Counted from the first letter of the stretch, positions 16,819-26,696 are shown. The stretch is DNA of 64,000 nucleotides from Psychrobacter okhotskensis (GCF_013248965.1 NZ_JABRVQ010000019.1:1-64000), one strand, 5' to 3'. The notes: generated from the sequence alone by a model not told the origin. Numbers and translations: made by a program.

Positions 16819-17886
16819 TCAGCTAATCGATTTTGCTTCTTGCTTGCGATAATTGAGTGAGGCCACGAACGCCCAACCAATAAAGGCAATACCAATCAGA
16901 CCAGTGATAATTTCTGGCACATGGAATTTCACTGACAATAGCATGATAATCGCTAAAGCACCGATAGCATAATGCGCGCCATGCTCAAGGTAAACAAACT
17001 CATCAAGCGTGCCTTTATCGACTAAGAATATCGTCATCGAACGCACAAACATCGCACCGATTGCTAGACCCAGCATAATAACGATAACGTCATTGGTAAT
17101 CGCAAATGCGCCAATCACGCCATCGAAACTGAATGAAGCATCAAGAACTTCTAGATATAAGAAGCCGATAATACCGCCTTTCATAATCGCGCTGGTCGCC
17201 GCAGCGCCCGAGCCATTTTCTTCATTTTCTAAATCTGCTTCAAGGTCACCTTCAAGCATACCCGAAACCACTTGTACGCCAAGGTATACCAAGATACCCC
17301 ATACGCCTGCAATCAATACCGCTGCTGACTGCTCAGGGTTAGCAAATGATACCGCAATCATCAACACGATAAGCGCCACAAACACACTCATGGCATCGAC
17401 TTTACCCAGTTTTGCCAAACGGCTCTCAAGCCAATCAAACCAATGTACTTCTTTATCGTCAAAGATAAAGTTCAAGAACACCAGTAATAAGAAGATACCA
17501 CCAAATGCTGAGATTTCAGCATGATGCGCCAATAATCTGGCTGAATATTCTTTAGGATCGTTTAACGCTAGGTCGACCACTTGCATAATACCCAAGTCAG
17601 CAGTAACCGCAACGATAACGATAGGGAATACCAAGCGCATACCAAATACAGCAACTAAAATACCAACCGTTAAAAATATCTTTTTCCAAAACTCATCCCA
17701 GCCTTTGAGGACTGAGGCGTTGACCACCGCATTATCAAATGATAATGAAATCTCCATGACGGCCAAAATAGCAGTAATAGATAGGGTGGTTATCAAGCCG
17801 CCCATACCACCATGTGAATATCCCCACCACGCCGCGACCGCTAAGGCAATGGCCGTGAAGATAAAGTCTAAATAAAAATGTCTCAT
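16819..17886 (-). CDS. terC: TerC-superfamily integral membrane protein (DUF475 type)
   Basis: A 355-residue inner-membrane protein with about nine hydrophobic segments. Two family motifs are visible: MEISLSFDNAVV at 44-55 (Glu45, Asp51) and LEVLDASFSFDGVIGAF at 245-261 (Glu246, Asp249, Asp255). Their acidic residues are the likely metal site in the membrane. The DUF475 subgroup carries the long acidic loop seen at about 210-225 (GDLEADLENEENGSG). TerC-type proteins are linked to metal, notably Mn2+, efflux and to anchoring Ter complexes at the membrane. ATG is preceded by AGGAT. It lies between terD and terE in the same direction, with its own terminator and a terminator-like hairpin upstream. 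Confidence 0.87.
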   Translation of the reverse strand: MRHFYLDFIFTAIALAVAAWWGYSHGGMGGLITTLSITAILAVMEISLSFDNAVVNASVLKGWDEFWKKIFLTVGILVAVFGMRLVFPIVIVAVTADLGIMQVVDLALNDPKEYSARLLAHHAEISAFGGIFLLLVFLNFIFDDKEVHWFDWLESRLAKLGKVDAMSVFVALIVLMIAVSFANPEQSAAVLIAGVWGILVYLGVQVVSGMLEGDLEADLENEENGSGAAATSAIMKGGIIGFLYLEVLDASFSFDGVIGAFAITNDVIVIMLGLAIGAMFVRSMTIFLVDKGTLDEFVYLEHGAHYAIGALAIIMLLSVKFHVPEIITGLIGIAFIGWAFVASLNYRKQEAKSIS

Positions 17887-17942
17887 GACACATCCTGTCT
17901 GGTTGCGTAAAGCTAAGGTCGGTCTATTATAGACTCAAACCA

Positions 17943-17970
17943 CAAAAAAAGTGGCTATTGCTAACCACTT
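17943..17970 (-). terminator. Terminator between terD and terC
   Basis: On the minus strand AAGTGGTTA-GCAA-TAGCCACTT is followed by seven T. It lies downstream of the terD stop at 18186 and upstream of terC, so terD is probably transcribed separately. Confidence 0.7.
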
Positions 17971-18185
17971 CTTAGTGCATAATTTTAAACGAAACATAAA
18001 GCATTATTGGTCGTTTGGCTATCAATAATTGTGGCTATTTTGCAACTAAAAGTACGTTGTAAAGTTACTCGATAATTCGCCCATAAAATTATTTTGTATA
18101 ACTGGCTAATAAAGCTGCTTTAAACGCTGGTTTTAGTCGTGCTAATCATCCCAACCATGATGACGATACCAACCTAAATACGGCT

Positions 18186-18761
18186 TTAGATATCAACGCC
18201 GTATTGCTGACACATGGCTTGCAAGCCACCAGAGTAGCCTTGACCAACGGCGCGGAATTTCCACTCACCGTTATGGCGATAGACTTCACCAAATACCATC
18301 GCGGTCTCAACAGAGTAATCTTCTGCCAAATCAAAACGTACCACCTCGGTGCCGGTTTCTTCATTAACGACGCGAATAAAAGCGTTGGCTACTTGACCAA
18401 AGTTTTGACTGCGAGCCGCTGCATCATGGATAGTGACAGTGACGACGATTTTGTCGACATCAGCAGGTACTTGGGTGAGGTTTACTTTAACGACTTCATC
18501 ATCACCGTCGCCTTCGCCCGTACGGTTATCACCAGTATGCTCAACCGCGCCATTGTCAGATTTGAGTTGGTTGTAAAAGATAAAGTCATGATCGCCGCGC
18601 ACTTTGCCTGCGGTGCTAAGCAAAAATACACTGGCATCAAGATCAAACTCAGCACCAGAGGTTGCGCGCTCATCCCAACCAAGACCAATAAGCAACTTGG
18701 TTAAATTTGGGTCAGTTTTCGTTAGCGATAAGTTACCGCCTTTATTAAGTGATAAAGCCAT
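18186..18761 (-). CDS. terD: TerD-family calcium-binding protein
   Basis: A 191-residue TerD protein with the full set of family marks: [19 protein letters not shown] at 27-45, [14 protein letters not shown], the acidic loop [13 protein letters not shown] at 77-89, and [15 protein letters not shown] near the end. It should fold as a calcium-binding beta-sandwich in the cytoplasm. ATG at 18761 follows AAGGAC. It is the outermost gene of the right arm. A terminator follows it, and a 283-bp inverted-repeat element lies just upstream (18834-19116), so that element may influence its promoter. Confidence 0.88.
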   Translation of the reverse strand: MALSLNKGGNLSLTKTDPNLTKLLIGLGWDERATSGAEFDLDASVFLLSTAGKVRGDHDFIFYNQLKSDNGAVEHTGDNRTGEGDGDDEVVKVNLTQVPADVDKIVVTVTIHDAAARSQNFGQVANAFIRVVNEETGTEVVRFDLAEDYSVETAMVFGEVYRHNGEWKFRAVGQGYSGGLQAMCQQYGVDI

Positions 18762-18833
18762 GGGGCTGTCCTTGTTATTAGAGTAAATTAAAGTTATTAG
18801 AGTAAATTAAACGTTTTTTTTAAAAGTTTGATA

Positions 18834-19116
18834 TTAGGGTTTGTTGAACATTCAAATCTGGCACTGGCAGTGGCTATTTTTTAGACAATACGCAGTGAAA
18901 TTTTTGACGCCTAGTCATTCTAGGTTAGACAATTTCGCCATGTATTGGCAAAAAATAGCCCTGCCCTGAAAGGCTGATACTGAAATCACCCCAAACGTTG
19001 TTGTAAACCTAGCTAAGGTCTCGACATTATCGTCGGTTTACGCCTAGTTTGATAAAGGGTTTGGGACGATTTTAGCAATCAGCAGTCCTAATATTTGAAT
19101 GTTCAACAAACCCTAA
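18834..19116. repeat. 283-bp MITE-like element with perfect 24-bp terminal inverted repeats
   Basis: The left end, TTAGGGTTTGTTGAACATTC and four more bases, is exactly repeated in inverse at 19093-19116. The interior has no reading frame of note. The TTAG/CTAA outer bases could be part of a target duplication. It is unrelated in sequence to the other two repeat families. Confidence 0.85.
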
Positions 19117-19192
19117 TTTTATAGAAGTAAAAGCGTTGCTAGAGTCAGAATTATCCCGAGACCAACGCTTAATCACGCTCTATCATAACAAC

Positions 19193-19226
19193 AAAAAATG
19201 ACCCAATCAAAGTAGATTGAGTCATT
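19193..19226 (-). terminator. Terminator of rlmKL
   Basis: An AATGACTCAATC/GATTGGGTCATT stem followed by TTTTTTG on the minus strand, 62 bases past the rlmKL stop. Confidence 0.75.
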
Positions 19227-19287
19227 ATTGTTTTTAAGTAAAATTTGGTCATTTTACTGAGCGTTAGAAGGGTTGCAAGGCTTTCAT

Positions 19288-21627
19288 TTACCCTTGACGA
19301 TGACGAATCTCAAAACTTTGATGAATCGGCTTTTTGATATTAAAATCGAAGCCAATGGTTTTTTGTGTGATATCAACGATGTCATAGCGCTCGATTAATT
19401 GCTCATCGAGCTCAAAACGGGTAAAGTTGTTTGAGAAATATAAGACGCCATCAGCGGTTAAGCGATTCATCGCGCGATTAATAATAGCAGCATGATCTCG
19501 CTGCACATCAAAAGTACCTTGGAACTTTTTCGAGTTTGAAAAGGTCGGTGGATCGATAAAGATAATATCGAATTGCTCGGTATTTTCCTTAATCCACTCA
19601 AAGATATCGGCAGCAACGAATTGATATTTATTGCGGCTGACGTCCAAACCGTTGAGCACAAAGTTTTGCTTGCCCCAATCGAGATAGTTCTGTGACAAGT
19701 CAACGCTGGTGACTTTTTTGGCACCCGCCAATGCCGCATGCACACTTGCCGTACAGGTATAAGCAAATAAATTCAGTACTGATTTATTACGACTGTTGTC
19801 TTTAATCCGTGCGCGCATATTACGATGGTCAATAAACAAACCGGTATCGAGATAATCGGTAAAGTTGACGTAGAAATATGCACCATCTTCGCGAGCGACA
19901 TGAAACTTGCCGCGCTTTTCTGTGGTGTTCTGTTTGCTATATTGATCATTGCCAGATTGGCGTGCCCGAGTTTTGATAAAGATTTGTTCGCGGTTAATAT
20001 CGAACACTTCACGAATACCCATCAAAGCTAGATTAAAGCGTTTTTTAGCGGTCTCGGGTGGTATGGTTTTCGGCGGTGCATATTCTTGCACGTGCGCGTA
20101 GTCACCATATAAGTCGATAGCCACTTTAAAATCTGGCAGGTCAGCGTCATAGACACGGATATTACTGACATTGTCTTTTTTAGCCAGTTTTTTTAGCTTG
20201 GCAAGATTTTTTTGTAGGCGGTTAATAAAGTCTTGACCGTCTTCTACTTCAATCTCACGCTTTTCAAAACGGCTCACAAGATTGCCTGTTTGCCCAGCAA
20301 TCAACGTGCCATAGCGGAAATAAACGGTAATGGCACCATTATGACAGCGTAAGGTTTTTGGCTCTTTAATCGGCAAGATATCGACTTGCTCGACATGAGA
20401 GGCCAATATACCAAGCATCGGATCAATGCCGCTACCGGCAAAGCTGTCTTGCAGAATAAGCCCAATCGCTTGATACAATGGCTTAATCATCTCTTCATCA
20501 CCCAAACGCTCACCATAAGGTGGGTTGGTGATAATTAGAGGATTGCTCAATCGACCATCATCGACCAACGGCTTTAGCACACTGCTTAGACGGTCAAGTG
20601 CGCGTGTTTCGATGTCGAGTAGCGGTAGCAAGTCTTGTAGGCCAGCGGCAATCAGGTTTTTTTCTGTGGCGAGAATCGCGCCACTATCCGCATCATAACC
20701 CAAGATTAGTGGTAGGGTATCTGGCTGCTCGTTAGCAATTGCTAAGGCTTCGCGGAAACGTGTTTGGGCATCATCAATCATCTGTTGCCATAACGCATCA
20801 TCATGATGCTGCCATTGATAAAAGCCAAATTGATTGGCGGCTTTATCAATACCCACTGCGTAATCACAATGCATGAGTAGTGCTTCAATAATAAAGGTGC
20901 CTGAGCCACACATTGGATCGATTAACGCATTATAAAAAGGTGCATCGCCAGCGTCGTTCTTCTTATGCCAGCCTGCACTATAGAGCAAAGCTGCTGCCAA
21001 GTTTTCTTTGAGGGGCGCTTCGGTCATTGCCACGCGATAACCACGGCGATGCAAGCTAGTACCTGATAAATCTAAATACAATTCGGCTTGCTTGTCATTA
21101 ACGGTCGCGAAAATAGCAAAATCTGGGTGCTTGCTATCGACGTTAGGGCGGCTGTCATAAACTTCATTAAAGGTATCAGCAATCGCATCTTTGATACGTA
21201 GCATGGCAAACTGCTGGCTGACAGCGACGCGTTTGTCGACAGACAGACGAATGGCAAAGGTTTGCTCAAGTTTAAACTGCTCCGTCCAATTGACCGACTT
21301 CGCTAAGCCATAAAGCTGCTCTGCCACATCATACTCGGCGTTGATATTTCTGCGTTTAATCAGCATCAATACCCGCGATGCCACTCGCGACCACAGACAA
21401 ATCGTATAGAGATCACGCAATGTACCCGTAACGGTCAGACGGCCGGTACTTTTGATGTCACTTGCAATACCAAAACTCGTCAGCTCAGTCTGTAGCGGTG
21501 CCTCAAGCCCATCGGCACAAGTGATAATCAGCTCAAGTGACAACTCTGCTGAGAGCGCTGGTGAAAGTGCTTCTGACAACGCTGGTGAAGATGCGGCGGC
21601 AAGGGCTGGCGCGGTTGTTTCGGTCAT
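19288..21627 (-). CDS. rlmL: Bifunctional 23S rRNA m2G2445/m7G2069 methyltransferase RlmKL
   Basis: A 779-residue two-enzyme fusion. After an Ala/Ser-rich N-terminus (about 8-32) comes a THUMP RNA-binding domain (about 40-190). Then follow the RlmL methyltransferase, with DPMCGSGTF at 237-245 and catalytic NPPY at 368-371, and the RlmK methyltransferase, with SAM motif LNLFAYTCTASVHAA and IDPPTFSN. It uses S-adenosylmethionine to modify two guanines of 23S rRNA during 50S assembly. ATG is preceded by AGGT. The Ala/Ser tract is longer than in E. coli and contains an imperfect duplication (SPALSEAL/SPALSAEL). It is a single gene with its own terminator. Confidence 0.95.
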   Translation of the reverse strand: MTETTAPALAAASSPALSEALSPALSAELSLELIITCADGLEAPLQTELTSFGIASDIKSTGRLTVTGTLRDLYTICLWSRVASRVLMLIKRRNINAEYDVAEQLYGLAKSVNWTEQFKLEQTFAIRLSVDKRVAVSQQFAMLRIKDAIADTFNEVYDSRPNVDSKHPDFAIFATVNDKQAELYLDLSGTSLHRRGYRVAMTEAPLKENLAAALLYSAGWHKKNDAGDAPFYNALIDPMCGSGTFIIEALLMHCDYAVGIDKAANQFGFYQWQHHDDALWQQMIDDAQTRFREALAIANEQPDTLPLILGYDADSGAILATEKNLIAAGLQDLLPLLDIETRALDRLSSVLKPLVDDGRLSNPLIITNPPYGERLGDEEMIKPLYQAIGLILQDSFAGSGIDPMLGILASHVEQVDILPIKEPKTLRCHNGAITVYFRYGTLIAGQTGNLVSRFEKREIEVEDGQDFINRLQKNLAKLKKLAKKDNVSNIRVYDADLPDFKVAIDLYGDYAHVQEYAPPKTIPPETAKKRFNLALMGIREVFDINREQIFIKTRARQSGNDQYSKQNTTEKRGKFHVAREDGAYFYVNFTDYLDTGLFIDHRNMRARIKDNSRNKSVLNLFAYTCTASVHAALAGAKKVTSVDLSQNYLDWGKQNFVLNGLDVSRNKYQFVAADIFEWIKENTEQFDIIFIDPPTFSNSKKFQGTFDVQRDHAAIINRAMNRLTADGVLYFSNNFTRFELDEQLIERYDIVDITQKTIGFDFNIKKPIHQSFEIRHRQG

Positions 21628-21793
21628 ACGGATACCTGTGGGCTAAATTGATAAATATTGATAAATAAGGCACATCATAAGATAAGATGTTTAACCGTCA
21701 ATTTTACCATAATTACGCTATGGATGGTTTAAGTGGCTTTGATTAAAAGATGGTGTTTAAAATTTTGGCGTTAAGGCATTATTAAAATCAGTA

Positions 21794-22043
21794 CTATAGT
21801 CAAGGAATTTTAGAATCGCTATAAGGCGACTGACCGCAGATAGTACATCGAGTACATCTAGGGCGGATAACACCGTAGCGGTTTAAAAGTGCTCTGACTA
21901 TATCTATAGTGAGTGAAAAGTCACACAGATACATCATGCACTGCTGATATCCATTTTTCTTGCTTGCTGTGCCTGCGCCGACAGAGGCTACAAAAAATTG
22001 ATATCAGCAATACCGTCGTGTTTTTAGGATATTTTGGCTATAG
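21794..22043. repeat. Composite TATAGTC repeat (modules a and b), copy B1
   Basis: Module a covers 21794-21903 and module b covers 21904-22043 (140 bp). Module b runs from CTATAGTG to GGCTATAG. It holds the inner inverted repeat TGCTGATATC...GATATCAGCA (21942-22009) around GCTTGCTGTGCCTGCG and GACAGAGGCTAC. The same order of modules occurs at 27256, and module b alone at 29867. Confidence 0.8.
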
Positions 22044-22082
22044 CGTCAGATTAAAAAAATGGCTCATTATTGGTTTTTAATC

Positions 22083-22158
22083 TAAAGCATGTCCTCATTT
22101 TAAAAATGGTAATAAATATGAGATAAATTGCAGTCAAATGAGGAAAATAACACCGCTC
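22083..22158. repeat. Half copy of the 173-bp element (A6)
   Basis: TAAAGCATGTCCTCATTTT followed by about 55 bases matching the right half of the family in inverse orientation (ATGAGATAAATTGCAGTCAAA). The match stops at about 22158. It is a truncated, decayed copy. Confidence 0.65.
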
Positions 22159-22182
22159 AGCAATAGAAATTCTGGTAAAAAA

Positions 22183-22227
22183 TATAAAAAAACTGCATAG
22201 CCCTTATGTTCAAAGACTATGCAGTTT
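22183..22227 (-). terminator. Probable terminator of the peroxiredoxin gene
   Basis: An 11-base stem, AAACTGCATAG/CTATGCAGTTT. On the minus strand it is followed by a T-run (TTTTTTTATA). It lies about 100 bases past the gene at 22326. Confidence 0.65.
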
Positions 22228-22325
22228 GGTAGTTTGGCAGTTCGACAGTATTCGAGCCTCAGTATTTGAGTATCTATCGACTTCTGACAATAGAAGTCAA
22301 GAGCCAATGTACTTAAGCATTGTGA

Positions 22326-22853
22326 TTAAGCGTTACTTTTCAAATAATTTAACATAGTGTCTGCATCTGATACTTCAAATGGGTCTATTGGACAGTTGTC
22401 GCCGAAATCAGCTTCCTTAAACACTTTTTTGATGGCTTTGTTGTCGACAAGCATCGAATAACGCCATGAGCGCATACCAAAGCCAAGATTACTCTTATCA
22501 ACCAGCATGCCCATTTTACGAGTGAACTCACCATTGCCATCAGGCAGCAAAAAAACGTTTTCACGGTTCTGCTTTAGGCCCCACTGGTACATGACAAAAG
22601 CATCGTTGACAGAAACGCAAACGACTTCATCTATACCTAACGCTTTGAACTCATCATAAAGCTCCTCATAACGAGGGAGATGGCTGGTCGAACACGTTGG
22701 CGTAAAGGCACCTGGTAGTGAGAACACGACCACTTTTTTATTGGCAAATAACTCATCTGTGGTGAGGTCATACCATGTGAATGGGTTGTCTCCTCCGATA
22801 GATTCATCACGAACACGAGTTTTAAAAGTCATATCAGGTACATGGGTAATCAT
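22326..22853 (-). CDS. Peroxiredoxin (Prx5/type II family)
   Basis: A 175-residue thiol peroxidase of the Prx5 subfamily. The active-site block [14 protein letters not shown] places the peroxidatic cysteine at Cys54, with Thr51 as its partner; the conserved Arg is likely the one in FGMRSWRYS. It reduces H2O2 or organic peroxides using glutaredoxin or thioredoxin in the cytoplasm. There is no fused glutaredoxin domain, unlike some gammaproteobacterial members. ATG is preceded by CGGAG. It is a single gene. A repeat-rich 700-base region follows it. Confidence 0.9.
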   Translation of the reverse strand: MITHVPDMTFKTRVRDESIGGDNPFTWYDLTTDELFANKKVVVFSLPGAFTPTCSTSHLPRYEELYDEFKALGIDEVVCVSVNDAFVMYQWGLKQNRENVFLLPDGNGEFTRKMGMLVDKSNLGFGMRSWRYSMLVDNKAIKKVFKEADFGDNCPIDPFEVSDADTMLNYLKSNA

Positions 22854-23109
22854 TATTTACTCCGATTTAGGTTATTGTCTTTTGTTTTCAAAATGCTGCA
22901 GTTATATGATAATAGTTATAGTAATCCATAAGCAAATCTTTAGGCTTATATTCACAAGATAAGCTATCAAAATATATGAGATTTTTTTAGACTTTGCAAG
23001 CTACGCTAGCTGCTTTGGCCATATTCTAGAGAGCCATGTTTGGAGTGGTCTCTGTCGCTTAAAGCTTTTGAGCTTACGTTTCCAGATTAGGGACACCCCT
23101 TAATAAACG

Positions 23110-24309
23110 TTATTTATTACCCTTGGTTAGCGGTAGTTTTTCTGATACTACCTGCGTTGTAGTCGCAAAAGGTTTGGTCGCGATAGGATAATCCACGTCT
23201 TTTGGCATCAGCAGGCGCATATGCGGATAAGGGGTGGATATATTGGCCGCATCAAAGGCACGCTTGATATCTTCTCTTAGACCTTCTTTAATCTTGGGCA
23301 TACGCGCAACAGCGGCCGGTTTTACCCAAAAACGCACGATAAAGAATACCCCATATTCGCCAATTTCATCGACGGTTGCTGAGGTTTCAGGACGATTAAG
23401 CACCACGTCATTGTCGGTAAGTACCTGCAAAATCTCTTTGCGGGCGTTATCAATGTCATCTTCAAACGCAATACGCACACGGACATCAAAGCGGATAAAG
23501 TTTTTTGAGGTTAGATTGGTTACCTCAGAGGAGGCGACGTTGGAGTTTGGAATAATGACAGTGATGTTGTCTCGAGTCAAAACGTGAGTGGTACGTAGGG
23601 CAATCACCACCACACGACCTTCATTATCATTGATATTAACCCAGTCGCCTACTTGAAAGGACTGCTCAAGCAAGATCGTAATGCCAGCGATAAAGTTGGC
23701 AAGCGTCGATTGGGCAGCAAAACCAACTGCTAAACCAGCGATACCGAGACCTGCTACTAAAGACACAATATCAAAGCCAAACTGCGCCATGACGCTGGCA
23801 AGCCCCAATACCAACAATAATACCGACAAGATGTTTTTAAGCAGCTGCTCAATAGAGGCATTGAGGCCGTAATGCTGCAATACTTTGTGAATGATTTGTC
23901 CAGAAGACGTCCACAGCACGTAATAGATGCCCGCCCAAGTACTGGCCTTAGCCGTGGCTTTGATCGTCTCTGGTTCAAAGCTAATCTGACTCATAATGGC
24001 AATCAAGCTGGCAACGATCCAAATATAACGCAAAACTGAGCGCACTATTTTTGACCGGCGTTCATTCAGACGGATTCGGGATTTGCTTTTTTTGACAATA
24101 TAAATAGCCAACCAATAAAAAAACCCTAATACCGCAAGCAGTATCAGGATTTTAATACCCGTGCTGGTCAGCTCTACCGCTTGCGACGTCCAATCGAATG
24201 ACTCCTCATCGATTGAGCCGCCGAGAGCAAGGTAAAGGCTAGTATGTAAGTCACGAATGATCTCTTGAAAAAACTCGGTAATACTAGCGATTGCCATTGT
24301 GTCGTCCAT
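23110..24309 (-). CDS. Mechanosensitive ion channel, MscS family
   Basis: A 399-residue inner-membrane protein with about four or five hydrophobic segments. The last is the pore helix with the glycine/alanine pattern of MscS (GLGIAGLAVGFAAQSTLANFIAGI near 185-208). The beta domain follows (FQVGDWVNINDNEGRVV, with RTTHVLTRDNITVIIPNS), and then the C-terminal alpha/beta region. It opens on membrane tension to release solutes during hypo-osmotic shock. Met5 (24297) is an alternative start with GGAC upstream. It stands alone between the dehydrogenase-like flavoprotein and the peroxiredoxin and shows no operon link. Confidence 0.9.
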   Translation of the reverse strand: MDDTMAIASITEFFQEIIRDLHTSLYLALGGSIDEESFDWTSQAVELTSTGIKILILLAVLGFFYWLAIYIVKKSKSRIRLNERRSKIVRSVLRYIWIVASLIAIMSQISFEPETIKATAKASTWAGIYYVLWTSSGQIIHKVLQHYGLNASIEQLLKNILSVLLLVLGLASVMAQFGFDIVSLVAGLGIAGLAVGFAAQSTLANFIAGITILLEQSFQVGDWVNINDNEGRVVVIALRTTHVLTRDNITVIIPNSNVASSEVTNLTSKNFIRFDVRVRIAFEDDIDNARKEILQVLTDNDVVLNRPETSATVDEIGEYGVFFIVRFWVKPAAVARMPKIKEGLREDIKRAFDAANISTPYPHMRLLMPKDVDYPIATKPFATTTQVVSEKLPLTKGNK

Positions 24310-24413
24310 GCAAAGTGTTTTTAGATGACCTCAAGTCGTGACAATCAATACAACACGACATGAGCGAAGATTGGTACTAAGCATAATGTTTAAAAGCGCT
24401 ACTATTTAGGTTA

Positions 24414-25910
24414 TTAAGAAGTGCTTTCTTGAGTGTCCTGAGACTGAAAAGGTATCTTCATTTTGTGTTGGACATCGCGTAGCGCGGTACGCAAACCTTC
24501 TAGGATAGTCGGATGATAAAAAGGCGTGTCCAGTAATTGCTTAATACTTAAGTCATTGGTGATAGCAACCGCCAATATATGACCGATATATTCGGCATCG
24601 GGACCGACCATGCTCGCACCTAGGATTCTGTCTGTTTTTTTGCAGCCATAGATATGTAGCAGGCCACAGTTGACGCCCATGACTCTGCTGCGTCCTTGGT
24701 TGTCGAAACTCACGCTGCCAACCACGTGTTCTAGCTCTTCATCCTCTTCTATTTCGGGGAGAGACTTACCGACGTTGATGATTTGTGGCGAACAAAATAC
24801 GATAGAGAAGGGTACAGCTGGTGGGCGAATATAAGCATTTTTTACATTGTCACAGACCATATTGCCCGCACTAAATCCTTCATCACTGGCCACATGCAGC
24901 AGTGGAATATGGGCATTGGCATCGCCAACGATAAAGACATTTAAATCACCAATTTGACCGGTCTTTTTACTCAGATTCTTTGGACGATTTTTGTCATCGA
25001 GCTCAACCCCTAGGTTTTCAACGCCTAACTGCTCAATACTATTACGGCGACCCGTCGCAACCAGTACATATTCACCTTGCCACTGCTGTGTCTCACCTGC
25101 GCTGTCTTCATAATCAATAAAGGCGAGCGCTCCTTGACTACCTTTAGCCGCTTGCGTGCCAATATCGTTGATTTTACTGCCCAAGTGCATCGTCAACTCA
25201 CGGCTTAAGCAGTCGATGGCTTTATTACTAATGTCTGAGTCTTTCAGTCCGGCTACCTTTTTAACACGGTTAAATAGTGTCACATCTACACCCAAGCGAT
25301 TAAATGCTTGTGCAAGCTCTAAACCAATAGCACCAGCGCCAACCACCGCCATAGATTTTGGTAAATCTGGTAGCTCAAAAACGGTATCAGACGTCAGTAA
25401 AGTCTCGCCCAGTTTATCGGCCCAACCTTCTGGAATAAAAGGAGAGCTGCCAGTGGCCACGATGATTTTATCTGCTTCAATCACCTCGTCATTGACCTCA
25501 ATGAGACCTTGCTCATTGATATGAGCGCGACCCGCTATTTTTTTGTGGTCAGGCCAGCTATCGACTTGTTTTTCAATATAGCTTTCAAAATGACTGCGCT
25601 CAGTACGGACGCGTTCCATGACTTGTTTGCCATTTATCTGAGCGCTGCCATGAATCCCAAATTCCGCAGAGTGATTGGCATCATGAGCGCGGTCGGCTGC
25701 GGCAATGAGCAGTTTGCTGGGCATACAACCGACCGCAATACAGGTGGTCGTCCAAAAGCCATCATTAATAATGACGATATCATCTTTGGTTTTACTGGCT
25801 TGGCGAAAGGCATTCTGTCCTGCTGTCCCTGCGCCAATGACGGCAACCGATACCTTGCGCGTGACTTGATGGTATGTACTAGCGGCAGTGCTGTCTGACT
25901 GGTTATTCAT
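24414..25910 (-). CDS. Dihydrolipoamide dehydrogenase-like pyridine nucleotide-disulfide oxidoreductase
   Basis: A 498-residue flavoprotein. The FAD-binding GAGTAG is at 26-31, the redox-active disulfide CIAVGC is at Cys57-Cys62, the NAD-binding region is VVGAGAIGLELAQ, a second FAD motif is near VFIVGDANAH, and the dimer end carries the active-site HPTILEGL. This is the standard layout of dihydrolipoamide dehydrogenase and relatives. It is not next to pyruvate or oxoglutarate dehydrogenase genes, and the usual GGTC before the disulfide is TTTC here, so it may be a paralogue with another disulfide partner. ATG follows GAGAAT. Confidence 0.82.
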   Translation of the reverse strand: MNNQSDSTAASTYHQVTRKVSVAVIGAGTAGQNAFRQASKTKDDIVIINDGFWTTTCIAVGCMPSKLLIAAADRAHDANHSAEFGIHGSAQINGKQVMERVRTERSHFESYIEKQVDSWPDHKKIAGRAHINEQGLIEVNDEVIEADKIIVATGSSPFIPEGWADKLGETLLTSDTVFELPDLPKSMAVVGAGAIGLELAQAFNRLGVDVTLFNRVKKVAGLKDSDISNKAIDCLSRELTMHLGSKINDIGTQAAKGSQGALAFIDYEDSAGETQQWQGEYVLVATGRRNSIEQLGVENLGVELDDKNRPKNLSKKTGQIGDLNVFIVGDANAHIPLLHVASDEGFSAGNMVCDNVKNAYIRPPAVPFSIVFCSPQIINVGKSLPEIEEDEELEHVVGSVSFDNQGRSRVMGVNCGLLHIYGCKKTDRILGASMVGPDAEYIGHILAVAITNDLSIKQLLDTPFYHPTILEGLRTALRDVQHKMKIPFQSQDTQESTS

Positions 25911-26040
25911 ATTATTCTCAAATAGTTATATTTTATATGATGTGAGTGACTGATAAGATGTTGGCTTTTAATCGTTTGTGCTTAGCGTCTCAATAAGCGC
26001 TATTCTATGACGATGTTAGTGCCAATAACCATAATAAAAG

Positions 26041-26538
26041 TTATGGCGCTAACATCGTCAGTAAGCGCTCAGTATAGTCTTTAGCACGTAGATTACGCTG
26101 CGCATGAGTAAGATTGCCGTCTTTGTCAAATACGAAGGCCGAGCGTACCAGACCTAACGTAATCTTACCGTACATGTTCTTTTCTTTAATGACGTCAAAG
26201 TACTGGCATAGCTTTTCGTCGTTATCACTGATCAGTGGAATCTGTAAATCATATTTTGCGATAAATTTTTCATGAGATTCGGCACTATCGCGGGACACCC
26301 CAACGATATCATAGCCTAAGCCATCGAACTCATTAATGTGCGCTGTGAACTCTGTCGCTTGTGTGGTGCAACCTGGAGTATTGTCTTTTGGATAAAAATA
26401 AAGGATCAGTCCTTTGTCAGTATGAGCAACCAAGTCTTTTAAGCTAATATCATCATGAATAAAGTGACCATCTAGCTCACGTACCATTGTCACTGGGAAG
26501 TCGGGCAGGGCAATAGTCTCTGTGGTTGGCTTAGCCAT
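26041..26538 (-). CDS. bcp: Peroxiredoxin, BCP/PrxQ family
   Basis: A 165-residue thioredoxin-dependent peroxidase. The active site YPKDNTPGCTTQ gives peroxidatic Cys57. The resolving cysteine found five residues later in E. coli Bcp is absent (TTQATEF); a downstream cysteine lies in KLCQYF, so it may act as a 1-Cys or atypical enzyme. It has the GVSRDSAESHEKF block typical of the family. It removes hydroperoxides in the cytoplasm. ATG follows AAGGAT. It is read on its own, with a terminator-bearing gap separating it from the upstream small exported-protein gene. Confidence 0.9.
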   Translation of the reverse strand: MAKPTTETIALPDFPVTMVRELDGHFIHDDISLKDLVAHTDKGLILYFYPKDNTPGCTTQATEFTAHINEFDGLGYDIVGVSRDSAESHEKFIAKYDLQIPLISDNDEKLCQYFDVIKEKNMYGKITLGLVRSAFVFDKDGNLTHAQRNLRAKDYTERLLTMLAP

Positions 26539-26647
26539 GGTAAAATCCTTAATTGTTTTATGGTTTTTTTAGATTATGGTGCTCTTATTATAGGCAGATT
26601 AGCAGAAATAAATACTCAGTTTTACACTTCACTTATTCATTCGCAAC

Positions 26648-26677
26648 AAAAAAGACTGGCCATTGCCAGTCTTTTTT
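26648..26677 (-). terminator. Rho-independent terminator of the small exported-protein gene
   Basis: AAAAAAGACTGGC-CATT-GCCAGTCTTTTTT is a perfect hairpin with a T-run on both strands. It lies 20 bases past the stop at 26697. Confidence 0.88.
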
Positions 26678-26696
26678 GTATTAACCCATTTATTGC

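Noticed and set aside
3677..18761. Prophage or conjugative element carrying the Ter genes
   Set aside because: No integrase, tRNA attachment site, structural or transfer gene is present in or next to the island.
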